DNA from: CAUTXO01 sp963542625
Lineage (GTDB): Bacteria; Campylobacterota; Campylobacteria; Campylobacterales; SZUA-545
Length of the DNA: 64,000 nucleotides
Reading direction: 5' to 3'
NCBI GenBank assembly: GCA_963542625.1
Contig: CAUTXO010000001.1
Coordinates: 1-64,000 of the forward strand
The translations under genes were made by a program, and so were the position numbers. The notes beneath the pieces are model-generated. The model searched no databases. It saw only the letters and a list, made by a program, of their open reading frames with translations, and was not told the DNA's origin. Shown here in pieces: positions 42,592 through 50,056 of the stretch (the first letter of the stretch is position 1; the number at the start of each line of letters is the position of its first letter).

Positions 42592-43519
42592 TTATAAACT
42601 TCCTTATAAGGGCATTTGGCAAATTCAAAACGCTTGCTACGTATTTGTTTATAGGGCGCATCTTTAGCCCTAATAATAAATGATGCCCCCCCCCCGCAGC
42701 TATTTTTTGAAAAAACCTAAGCAAGGCTATATTTAGCGTGTTATAAACGTTGGTGCTAAAATCTTGCCTACCGTCAAAAAACCCATAGCGCGTCCAGATG
42801 CTGTAAAAATTCCAAATGCTAAGATTTGAGTTTAGAAAATCTAAGCCTAATTTAAAATCCGGCGCATACGTATTGTCTTCTAGCGATAGCTCGTAAATGC
42901 CAACAAGAGAGAATAAAAACCCGTCCAAAACAAGGCTTAGCGGATAAGCCGCGTATTCTTCAAAATAGACCTTGCCATTATGCGTGGCTCTTACCCCGCC
43001 GTTTGCAATATCTATCCTATACATATTAGCACCCGCGCGCGCAAGATCTAAGTATTTGCCGTCCCTTGTAAAATGAAACCACCTAATCAAAAGGCTTATA
43101 ATCAAGCCTTGCGCCATTGCAGAAACCCAGCCGCTTTTAAGGAGCGTTTTGCCGTTGTGCCAATTAAAATTATAAGGCCACTTTTTGGCGCCAATACCAC
43201 CCGCGCTATGATCTAAGCAAGACGCTTCAATCCAAGCAACAGCCGAAGAAACGCGGTTTATAAAGATCTCATCGCTAGTTTCTAAAAACTTTTGAAAGTT
43301 CAAAAGCCCATAATACGCAAGATAAGACGGATTCACAAAAAAACCATCATCATAGCGCGTTAGCAAAACGCCCGCGCTATCTATTTTGTATCTCTGCCCT
43401 AGCGCAAGAGTGCCTATTTGCCAAAGATCTTGGCTATAAAAAACATACTTGCCTGCGTGTGAATAATCATCGTTTAAGCGCACATCAACATCTTGGCAAA
43501 AATCTTTGAAGTAGGTCAT
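42563..43519 (-). CDS. D-glucuronyl C5-epimerase-like protein
   Basis: About 318 residues. The core LLKSGWVSAMAQGLIISLLI with NGGVRATHNGKVYFEEYAAY and SLVLDGFLFSLVGIYELS matches the C-terminal domain of heparosan/heparan glucuronyl C5-epimerases, an alpha/alpha barrel. Such enzymes invert C5 of glucuronic acid in a polymer or precursor to give iduronic acid. A G10 tract near the C-terminus (IAAGGGHH) is in frame. The start is the ATG at 43517-43519 (TAATG overlap with the methyltransferase stop); a TTG three codons upstream is also open. Assignment rests on motif recognition. Confidence 0.75.
   Translation of the reverse strand: MTYFKDFCQDVDVRLNDDYSHAGKYVFYSQDLWQIGTLALGQRYKIDSAGVLLTRYDDGFFVNPSYLAYYGLLNFQKFLETSDEIFINRVSSAVAWIEASCLDHSAGGIGAKKWPYNFNWHNGKTLLKSGWVSAMAQGLIISLLIRWFHFTRDGKYLDLARAGANMYRIDIANGGVRATHNGKVYFEEYAAYPLSLVLDGFLFSLVGIYELSLEDNTYAPDFKLGLDFLNSNLSIWNFYSIWTRYGFFDGRQDFSTNVYNTLNIALLRFFQKIAAGGGHHLLLGLKMRPINKYVASVLNLPNALIRKFINVWHSRHTS
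42686..42695 (-). repeat. Poly-G tract (G10) in the C5-epimerase-like gene
   Basis: Ten G read as Ala-Gly-Gly-Gly-His; in frame here. It lies about 40 codons from the end. Confidence 0.85.
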
Positions 43520-44304
43520 TATTTCCAAGCTTTAACGTAAGAAAACCAACCAAGCTTGCCCTCAAAACTTTCCAAAAAGCCCTTTGGCAATAAATACCCA
43601 ATAGGCCAAAACATCCATTTCTGAACAAGCTTATTAAACACATACACGTATCGAAATTCAGACATCATAGATCTAAGCTCATCGTTTGAATACATATCGC
43701 CCTTTGGGTTGCCAAAGCCATCAACGGCATTTAAAAGCTCCTTTCTAGACATACCAAGATAGCGCGGGTGTATAAACGGTAGCATATTGAAGTTCCACAT
43801 ACTAAGCAAGCTGTTTTTATGATAAAACATCATTATTAGGCGCCCCCCCCCCCGCAGGACTCTATAAGCTTCGTTTATCGCCTTTTGCGTGTTTGGTGTG
43901 TGATGCAAAACTCCCATTGAGCACACGCAATCAAACGTGTTATCTTCAAACGGCAACTCTTCAGCATTTGCAACAAAAATATCCCCGCTAAGCCCCAAAG
44001 ATCTAAAGCGGCTTTTTGTTATATCCACAGCCGTTTGCGTAATGTCTATTCCCGTTACAAAGGCCCCGTTTTTTGCGTAATGGCTAAGCACATAACCGTT
44101 ACCACAACCTATATCCAAAACCTTTTTGCCACTAAAGCTCGGATACTCGTGCAAGTTATAAGAAAATTCCAAACTCTCGTTTTTTTCTCTAAAGGCATCG
44201 CCTTTTTTGAAATACATTTCGCTACCAAATTCTTCATTAATGGCGCTTGAACCTACCGGGTTTTTATCCCAAAACTCTTTAACATCGTCAATCGTAATAC
44301 TCAG
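43519..44304 (-). CDS. Class I SAM-dependent methyltransferase
   Basis: About 261 residues. It has the SAM motif VLDIGCGNGYVLSHYAKNG, then GIDITQTAVDI, AEELPFEDNTFDCVCSMGVLHHT. A G11 tract encodes VLRGGGRLIMM, in frame. The start is uncertain: AAAGGA overlaps the upstream stop and points to CTG at 44302-44304; the upstream GTG at 44361 would overlap the radical SAM gene by 47 bases. Probable target is a sugar residue; not defined by sequence. Confidence 0.82.
   Translation of the reverse strand: MSITIDDVKEFWDKNPVGSSAINEEFGSEMYFKKGDAFREKNESLEFSYNLHEYPSFSGKKVLDIGCGNGYVLSHYAKNGAFVTGIDITQTAVDITKSRFRSLGLSGDIFVANAEELPFEDNTFDCVCSMGVLHHTPNTQKAINEAYRVLRGGGRLIMMFYHKNSLLSMWNFNMLPFIHPRYLGMSRKELLNAVDGFGNPKGDMYSNDELRSMMSEFRYVYVFNKLVQKWMFWPIGYLLPKGFLESFEGKLGWFSYVKAWK
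43843..43853 (-). repeat. Poly-G tract (G11) in the sugar methyltransferase gene
   Basis: Eleven G read as Arg-Gly-Gly-Gly just after the HHTPNTQKAINEAYRVL segment; in frame here. Confidence 0.85.
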
Positions 44305-44314
44305 CTTATATCCT

Positions 44315-45403
44315 TTATAAAACACCGCAACATCTAGTGCAAGCCGGAAACATTCCAACACGCCTTAGCGAGCTTCTAAAATCTTTCATTTTTTTACCAT
44401 TCCAAATACTTCCAAAACTTTCTTTCATAATATTTCCCATCACGATATGAAAACAGCGCGTCATAATAATCACATCACCGTTAGCCATAAACTGCGCCTG
44501 CTCCCAAGGGACGCGACAGTGATCCCTTGAAAATATTTTTTTAGGATCCGTAAAATACATTTTTGCATCTTCAGCACTATTAAAATAAGGAGTTTGTATA
44601 AGATGAACCCCCCCCCCTTGCTTAATAATTTTTGCCGCTTTCTGAAGATTTTCATACATCAGATCATAATCAATTGTTTCAGGGAAAATCGAGCTAATGC
44701 ACGTTGGTGTGGCGCGCGCTATATCGCCAAAGTATTTGTTGTGTGTATTTGCCATATCCTGCGTAACAAAATTCAAATGAGAAAACGCAACTTGCGTTGG
44801 GTGGATCTTAATAACTTCACGCGCAAAATCTTCCAAATGCAAGTAATTCCAATCCGACACAACGTGATTTATCAGCCTTTCTTTTATGCCAAGATCCTTA
44901 GCCCTTAAAAAACCTTCAACGGCATTGGCGTAAGATTTGCCACCCCCGCCTCTTATTTTGTCGTGAATCTCTGCTGTGCCGTCTAAAGAGATAGAAAGCG
45001 TATCAAGCCCGGCTGAAGCTAGGTCGTCTATTTTTTTAGGAAGCAAAAGCCCGTTTGTACCAACTTGCGTTTTGCAACCCTTTTTCTTGGCGTATTCAAT
45101 TGCCGCTGGCAAATGCTTCCAAAGCAAGGGCTCGGTAGAAATAATGGCAATCACCGGGCGCACGGGGGCTAGCTCATCCACAATGCGCTTAAAAACTTCA
45201 AGCGGCATATCCATATTCGCCGAAAGCATGTTAAGCGTAAATTGTGTATCCGTTTGGTTTTGCCCCACATCGCACATCTTGCAAAACAAGTTACAACGCG
45301 AATTGACTATTATATAAACCATCTTAGGCCACAAAGCGCTACTGCCTAAAAGGTGGCGGTTTATCTTTAGCCTAACGTATGGCACTAAATTTTTTAATTG
45401 CAT
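44315..45403 (-). CDS. Radical SAM/SPASM-type protein in polysaccharide operon
   Basis: About 362 residues. It has the SAM cluster motif CNLFCKMCDVG and the following IAIISTEPLLWKHLPAAI and LSISLDGTAEIHDKI. A second cysteine set near the C-terminus (CRVPWEQAQFMANGD, RCFHIVMGNI, CTRCCGVL) fits a SPASM-type auxiliary cluster. A G10 tract (KQGGGVHLIQ) is in frame. The substrate is unknown. The start is the ATG overlapping the previous TGA (TGATG); the longer open frame adds only 15 residues. Confidence 0.84.
   Translation of the reverse strand: MQLKNLVPYVRLKINRHLLGSSALWPKMVYIIVNSRCNLFCKMCDVGQNQTDTQFTLNMLSANMDMPLEVFKRIVDELAPVRPVIAIISTEPLLWKHLPAAIEYAKKKGCKTQVGTNGLLLPKKIDDLASAGLDTLSISLDGTAEIHDKIRGGGGKSYANAVEGFLRAKDLGIKERLINHVVSDWNYLHLEDFAREVIKIHPTQVAFSHLNFVTQDMANTHNKYFGDIARATPTCISSIFPETIDYDLMYENLQKAAKIIKQGGGVHLIQTPYFNSAEDAKMYFTDPKKIFSRDHCRVPWEQAQFMANGDVIIMTRCFHIVMGNIMKESFGSIWNGKKMKDFRSSLRRVGMFPACTRCCGVL
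44608..44617 (-). repeat. Poly-G tract (G10) in the radical SAM gene
   Basis: Ten G read as Gln-Gly-Gly-Gly-Val; in frame here. Confidence 0.85.
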
Positions 45404-46575
45404 CAGGCAAGCTCTTTTTTCAAAATAACAAAATCGCCGTCTTTCCACTGCGTGCCATTAAAAGATCCGTTAACAATAAGCTCAAAACTATCCCTTAAAT
45501 ACCCCGCCATACTTTCCGTGCTGTGCTTTTTGTAGACAAGATCTTGCGCCGCTGCTGCAACGCCTTCGTAATCTTTTATATTGCGTAATAGATCTTTAAT
45601 CTGCCTTATTGGATCCCCAAGATCTAGCTCCACATAATGCACGTTTTCTTTAAAGCCCATATCAGAAAATCCATAAGGCGCCACACAAAGCAAAAGCGAT
45701 TTGTTAGCCGGGATCTCAAAAAACTTCCTAATAGCGGTTTTGTATTGGCTACCATCGGTAAAGGAGATCTTAGACGTCGCCAAATGCTCTTCAAAAATAA
45801 AGTTATAAAGCTTCATCGTTACGATGTTTGAATACGGCTTAAGCCCCAACCTATTAAAAAGCGAATACGCAAAGTTATGGATCCTGCGCGGCATAGTGAT
45901 CTCTTTTGCTTGCTTAACCTGCTCTCTTAACGCCCGGCGCTGATAATAAAGCACGCCCTCTACGGAAAAATCGTATTTTCTGTGCTCTAGGCAAGAGTAT
46001 CTAAATTCACTAGGTGCAATGGTATGGTAAAAAGAAATTGTCCTGTGCTTATACCTATTTACAAACTCGTAATAATCGTCATTTAAAAGCCCTACGTGCT
46101 TTTCTTTGTCTATGCCGGGGAGATCTTTCATCGCAACTAAATATTGCGTCCCCATACCTATATAATAAGCGCCCTGTTCTTCGTAGGCCTTCATAATGTA
46201 CGTCGGAAAATTGTGAAAGTCAAACATTTCCTTAAAGACGAGGTTTGTATTTTTCAAAGACGCTATATCCCTAGCAATAGCCGGCAAATAATAAATGTGT
46301 TCTATTGGGTAGTGAATAAACCTATATTTTCTGTATTCGTTTAGGTATTTTGCGTTGATTGGTTGGGTGGAAAAATACGGAAAGCAAATATCATCAACGA
46401 CAATATCAAAGCCACCGTGCCTTTCTATGTAAGCGTTCAAGCCCTCTTTTAGCGTTTTTTCATCGGAAAACCCTGGTCCAAAAAAATAAGCGTTTAATTT
46501 TCTAAAGATGGTTAAATAGTTTCTATCTGTAGGGTTTAAATACTCATTGTAAGCACCGATGTAAAGTATCCTCAC
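45403..46575 (-). CDS. Probable glycosyltransferase (CgeB-like C-terminus)
   Basis: A 390-residue protein. The N-terminus RILYIGAYNEYLNPTDRNYL and the C-terminal KTAIRKFFEIPANKSLLLCV with EGVAAAAQDLVYKKHST resemble GT-B glycosyltransferases of the CgeB type, in which the last domain binds the nucleotide sugar. No exact family is certain. The start is GTG, overlapping the WbqC-like stop (GTGA). Confidence 0.62.
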   Translation of the reverse strand: MRILYIGAYNEYLNPTDRNYLTIFRKLNAYFFGPGFSDEKTLKEGLNAYIERHGGFDIVVDDICFPYFSTQPINAKYLNEYRKYRFIHYPIEHIYYLPAIARDIASLKNTNLVFKEMFDFHNFPTYIMKAYEEQGAYYIGMGTQYLVAMKDLPGIDKEKHVGLLNDDYYEFVNRYKHRTISFYHTIAPSEFRYSCLEHRKYDFSVEGVLYYQRRALREQVKQAKEITMPRRIHNFAYSLFNRLGLKPYSNIVTMKLYNFIFEEHLATSKISFTDGSQYKTAIRKFFEIPANKSLLLCVAPYGFSDMGFKENVHYVELDLGDPIRQIKDLLRNIKDYEGVAAAAQDLVYKKHSTESMAGYLRDSFELIVNGSFNGTQWKDGDFVILKKELA

Positions 46576-47243
46576 AAAAATCCTTCGTTAAAGATCTTAT
46601 CAATCACGCTAAGTCCGCCTAAAAACTCGCTTGTATTCACCTGCGCGTAAGCTTGTGGCGCAAAGTTTTGCGCGAGCAATTCTATCTTTGATTCTCTGAA
46701 TTTTGCCGCGTCTTGGTAGCCACCCGCACCCCCGCCATACATATACGCCCCGCACCCCGCCGCGCGCACTAGGTCAATTAGCAATTCATTAGAAGAAGAG
46801 CAAAAGCCAAAGCTTGAAGCAAACAAGATCTTGCCGGCTGTCTTAATCCCAAAGCGCTCACAAATGGCAAGAATGGCCTGCACGTTATACTCCGCCACGT
46901 TTTCTTTGGCGCATTCAACTAGCCCAAAGATAAAATCCGCGTGCTCCTTAAAATGCGGCGCGCGCGCGTAATTTGCCTTGAGCGTTTTAACAGCCTTTGC
47001 GCGCCAAGCTTCACCGGCAAAAAGCGTCTCGTTTATTTTCCAAAGCCCACGCGGGCGCACAATTGGCGCGGTTAGCCAAGCCTTGCGCCCGGCAATGTTT
47101 ATCGCCACGCGGTTTGTGTATGTGCCGCTGCCCTTTTTCTCAAATTGCACGCTGTCTAAAAACACAAAGCGGTCGGCGCGGCGAATCTTGTCAAAAAACC
47201 CAAGCCAAGGGAAAAAGTTTGGCTGATGAATGGCGCAAATCAT
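46572..47243 (-). CDS. WbqC-like family protein
   Basis: A 223-residue protein beginning ICAIHQPNFFPWLGFFDKI, the clear start of the WbqC family, with TYTNRVAINIAGRKAWLTAPI. WbqC-like proteins occur in O-antigen and capsule clusters; their reaction is unproven, possibly acyl transfer to an amino sugar. It overlaps both neighbours by 4 bases. Confidence 0.88.
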   Translation of the reverse strand: MICAIHQPNFFPWLGFFDKIRRADRFVFLDSVQFEKKGSGTYTNRVAINIAGRKAWLTAPIVRPRGLWKINETLFAGEAWRAKAVKTLKANYARAPHFKEHADFIFGLVECAKENVAEYNVQAILAICERFGIKTAGKILFASSFGFCSSSNELLIDLVRAAGCGAYMYGGGAGGYQDAAKFRESKIELLAQNFAPQAYAQVNTSEFLGGLSVIDKIFNEGFL

Positions 47244-47761
47244 CTAAAAAGGCTCATAATCGCAAGATCTCTAAGCTCGCCGTCTATAAAAGCGTGGCGC
47301 CTTAGCAAGCCCTCGCGCACAAAGCCAAGCCGCTCGTATAATCTCGCCGCGCGCGTATTAAAGTCAAAAACATACAGGTAAATTTTTTGCAAGTCTAGCG
47401 CGCCAAAGCCGTAAGAGATAAGCTTGCCTAAGGCGCGGCTGCCGTAGCCTTTGGACGTGTAGGCAAGATCTATGCGCGCGCGTAGCTCGGCGGTTTTGCT
47501 TACAAGATCTATGCCGTATAGCCCACAAGATCCAATAAGCTCATCGCCCAAAAAAATGCCAAAAAACACCGTGCTTGCATCGCGCCTTAGGGCGTCAAAC
47601 CACTCCGCGTGGCTTTTAAAATCCACCGGCTTATAGCGGGCGCTAAAGCGCACAAGGTCAGCGTCGTTAATAAGCTCAAAAAGCCGCGCAAGATCTTGTT
47701 CGCCCCGCACCGCGCCAAGCCTTAGTGCGCTTTGGTTGGCGCCGCTGCTTAGCGCTTCCAC
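47240..47761 (-). CDS. GNAT-family N-acetyltransferase
   Basis: A 173-residue GNAT protein of the RimJ/RimL or PseH sort. IFLGDELIGSCGLYGIDLV is strand 2-4, IDLAYTSKGYGSRALGKLI holds the acetyl-CoA loop, and NTRAARLYERLGFVREGLLR is the C-terminal part. In this setting it likely acylates an amino sugar. The start is GTG inside the end of the deacetylase-like gene. Confidence 0.85.
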   Translation of the reverse strand: MEALSSGANQSALRLGAVRGEQDLARLFELINDADLVRFSARYKPVDFKSHAEWFDALRRDASTVFFGIFLGDELIGSCGLYGIDLVSKTAELRARIDLAYTSKGYGSRALGKLISYGFGALDLQKIYLYVFDFNTRAARLYERLGFVREGLLRRHAFIDGELRDLAIMSLFR

Positions 47762-48480
47762 GTGTCTTCCAAGCGGATCTTATAATCCGCGCGCGTGGCG
47801 GCGTATCTGTGATTTGGCGCAAACGCCGCGTCTAGCCCCGCTAAATACGAGCTAAGCATTTTGTTAAGCGGTTGTTCGTAGGTGTTGCCCCCCCCCCCGG
47901 AGAGATGAAACGGGTGGAAAAGCACCTGTATAAGCCTTGTGCGCGATGTTTGCAAAAAGCTTTCTGGGTCTTTGTTTCTGAAAGAAAAGCAAGAGTCGCT
48001 CATATAAATTTCATCGCTGAAAATCCGGCTGTCATACGCGCTAAGCAGCCCCGTGTTTTCCAAATAAATATTATGAATACTGGGGCTGTGCATACTAAAA
48101 GACGCCACGCGCTCTTGCGTTAGATCTTCTAGCATTTGGCACTCTTTTTGTAAAAGCGCGGTTAGCTCAAGCGGATCTGCGGCGTTATAAACAAGCGGGT
48201 CAAAGTGCAAGCCAACCTCTGCGCGGCTTGCCATACGGCGCAAAAGCCCGCGTGAATGCGTGCTAAAGGCGTTGTAAAGTGGCGAGGTCAAAAGCACGTA
48301 ATAAGTGGCGCGAATCCCAAGATCTACCTCACGCTCAAAGAGTTCGTAGGCAATATCTATGGACGCGTCTATGTCGTGGCGCAATAAGATCCCGTGCTTT
48401 AGGCTTTGAAAGTCTTTGATTTGGTGCGTTTCATACTTAGCGATTGTCTCTAAGTAGATCTCTTGTTTAAACATATTCAT
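47749..48480 (-). CDS. Polysaccharide deacetylase-like (NodB-fold) protein
   Basis: A 243-residue protein. LKHGILLRHDIDASIDIAYE carries the HD pair expected at the metal site of NodB-like enzymes; EVGLHFDPLVY and SFSMHSPSIHN supply further histidines. It may deacetylate a sugar or be a related hydrolase. A G11 tract (HLSGGGGNTYEQ) near residue 195 is in frame. It starts at ATG with AAGGATAG. About 30 bases separate it from the acyltransferase upstream. Confidence 0.68.
   Translation of the reverse strand: MNMFKQEIYLETIAKYETHQIKDFQSLKHGILLRHDIDASIDIAYELFEREVDLGIRATYYVLLTSPLYNAFSTHSRGLLRRMASRAEVGLHFDPLVYNAADPLELTALLQKECQMLEDLTQERVASFSMHSPSIHNIYLENTGLLSAYDSRIFSDEIYMSDSCFSFRNKDPESFLQTSRTRLIQVLFHPFHLSGGGGNTYEQPLNKMLSSYLAGLDAAFAPNHRYAATRADYKIRLEDTWKR
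47888..47898 (-). repeat. Poly-G tract (G11) in the deacetylase-like gene
   Basis: Eleven G read as Gly-Gly-Gly-Gly within LSGGGGNT; in frame here. Confidence 0.85.
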
Positions 48481-48510
48481 AGCTATCCTTAAAAACGCAA
48501 ATTGTAACGC

Positions 48511-49047
48511 TTAGGGGTTTAAAGGCGCTAGGCGTCTTAGCTCTTTTGCTGGCGTGCCAGCGTAAATGCCAAAGGGGGCTAGATCTTTAGTAACCACGCT
48601 GCCCGCGCCCACAATGCTTGACTTGCCGATTGTTACACCGGGCAAAATAACGGCATTTGCGCCTATCCAAACGTCGTCTTCTATGACGACCTTTTTGGCT
48701 GCAATCGTGCCCTTTGTGTGAAGCGCGATGATGTTGCAAAGCTCAGAATTATTCGGCGATGAAGAGCAAATCACGGTAACGCCCGGCGCAATCGCCACGC
48801 GCGCGCCAATTTTAAGCAGCGGCTCGTAATCATCAGAGACGATGAAGTTTTGATTAATCACGCTGCCATCTCCGATGAAAACGCCCGTCATTGCAAAAAA
48901 GATCTTGCGCGTTTTGTTGTCCGGGTGATTTGCGCCCAGCCAGCGCAAGAGTTTGTCCGGCAAAGCGCGCGCGGTTTTTCTGATTTTTTCATCGCTCATA
49001 TCCGCGTAATCAAACATTAGCTCGTTAATTATTTTGCTGTTCGTCAT
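48511..49047 (-). CDS. Hexapeptide-repeat O-acetyltransferase
   Basis: A 178-residue left-handed beta-helix acyltransferase of the Maa/LacA/WbbJ group: VVIEDDVWIGANAVILPGVT, IGKSSIVGAGSVVTKDL and the end GIYAGTPAKELRRL. It probably O-acetylates a sugar of the surface polymer. Its AAAGGAGAT site is strong. It overlaps the FemAB-like gene by 23 bases. Confidence 0.9.
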   Translation of the reverse strand: MTNSKIINELMFDYADMSDEKIRKTARALPDKLLRWLGANHPDNKTRKIFFAMTGVFIGDGSVINQNFIVSDDYEPLLKIGARVAIAPGVTVICSSSPNNSELCNIIALHTKGTIAAKKVVIEDDVWIGANAVILPGVTIGKSSIVGAGSVVTKDLAPFGIYAGTPAKELRRLAPLNP

Positions 49048-50056
49048 TTTTATCTCCTTTTAGCTCCCCAAATGGTAGGACGTAAAAGCCTGAATATTCT
49101 TTCAAAAGCTCGTCTTTTGTGGCGTGCAAAACGTCCTTGTTTGCTAGGCTGATGAAGTATTTATACTCCCGCTGGCTTGCCGCAAATTTTTTCTTAAACC
49201 TATACACGCCGTCTTGGCCAAGCCACGTCCCGCCCCAATTCCACCATTCATAGCCAGCGCTTGCTGCCTTTTGCATTGCGGTAAAAATCACAAGCGGCAA
49301 GGCTTGAAGGCTTCTAAATTCTTCCACCACAGCTGGCGTGAAATACTCAACCGTTTTGTTGTAGTAAAAAACAAGCAAGGCCGCCACCGGCTCGCCGTTT
49401 AGATCTGCTGTAAAGATCTCGTAATCCGCTGTGGGCGTAAAAAACTCCGGCAAACGCGCAAAAAACTCCCGAGTTTTTGTCTGCCCACCAAGCTTTGAGA
49501 TGTTTTGCTGGTGCGTTTGGTATAAAAAATCGCTAGCTGAATTATCCACCGCCACTCTCACGCCGGCGTTTTGCGCCTTTTTAATGTTGCGCCTTGCGCT
49601 TGCGTCAAGCCCTGCTAAGATCTCATCCGGCTTTGCAAGAGGCGTGAATTGCCCTATGCGCTTGTCCGTGTAGTCAAAGCGCGCAAGATCTTGCAAGGCG
49701 CTATCAAGCGGGTTTTGAATATACACGCTGCACGCCGCACGCGCGCTTAAGTCTTCGTAGTGCGCTTTTAACGCCTCAAAGGCTTGCTCGGCTTTGCTAA
49801 AGATCCCGCCGTTGCTGCCAAAATACGCAAGCGAATTAATCACGCGCCCGTATTTGCCACCCTTTGCCACAAGCGGCAAGGCGCCTTGTATCTCTCCGCC
49901 ATCGTCTAGGGCTAGCGCATAAAGGCTTTGCGCGCCTAAAAATTCTTCCAAAAACCGCTTGTATTTCACGCTATGGTAAAAAAGGCTGTGCGAAAACTCG
50001 TGCAAAAATCGCTCGTATCTTTCAAAAAGCGGCTCATCAAGCGTTACAATTTTCAT
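49025..50056 (-). CDS. FemAB/BioF2-like GNAT acyltransferase
   Basis: About 343 residues. Two GNAT halves are seen: LYALALDDGGEIQGALPLVA early, and YEIFTADLNGEPVAALLVFY with WWNWGGTWLGQDGVYRFKKK late, the form of FemAB-related proteins that move aminoacyl or acyl groups onto peptidoglycan or polysaccharide. Substrate unknown. The start is the ATG at 50054-50056, giving an ATGA overlap with the upstream asnB-type gene; the longer frame adds 11 residues. Confidence 0.8.
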   Translation of the reverse strand: MKIVTLDEPLFERYERFLHEFSHSLFYHSVKYKRFLEEFLGAQSLYALALDDGGEIQGALPLVAKGGKYGRVINSLAYFGSNGGIFSKAEQAFEALKAHYEDLSARAACSVYIQNPLDSALQDLARFDYTDKRIGQFTPLAKPDEILAGLDASARRNIKKAQNAGVRVAVDNSASDFLYQTHQQNISKLGGQTKTREFFARLPEFFTPTADYEIFTADLNGEPVAALLVFYYNKTVEYFTPAVVEEFRSLQALPLVIFTAMQKAASAGYEWWNWGGTWLGQDGVYRFKKKFAASQREYKYFISLANKDVLHATKDELLKEYSGFYVLPFGELKGDKNDEQQNN

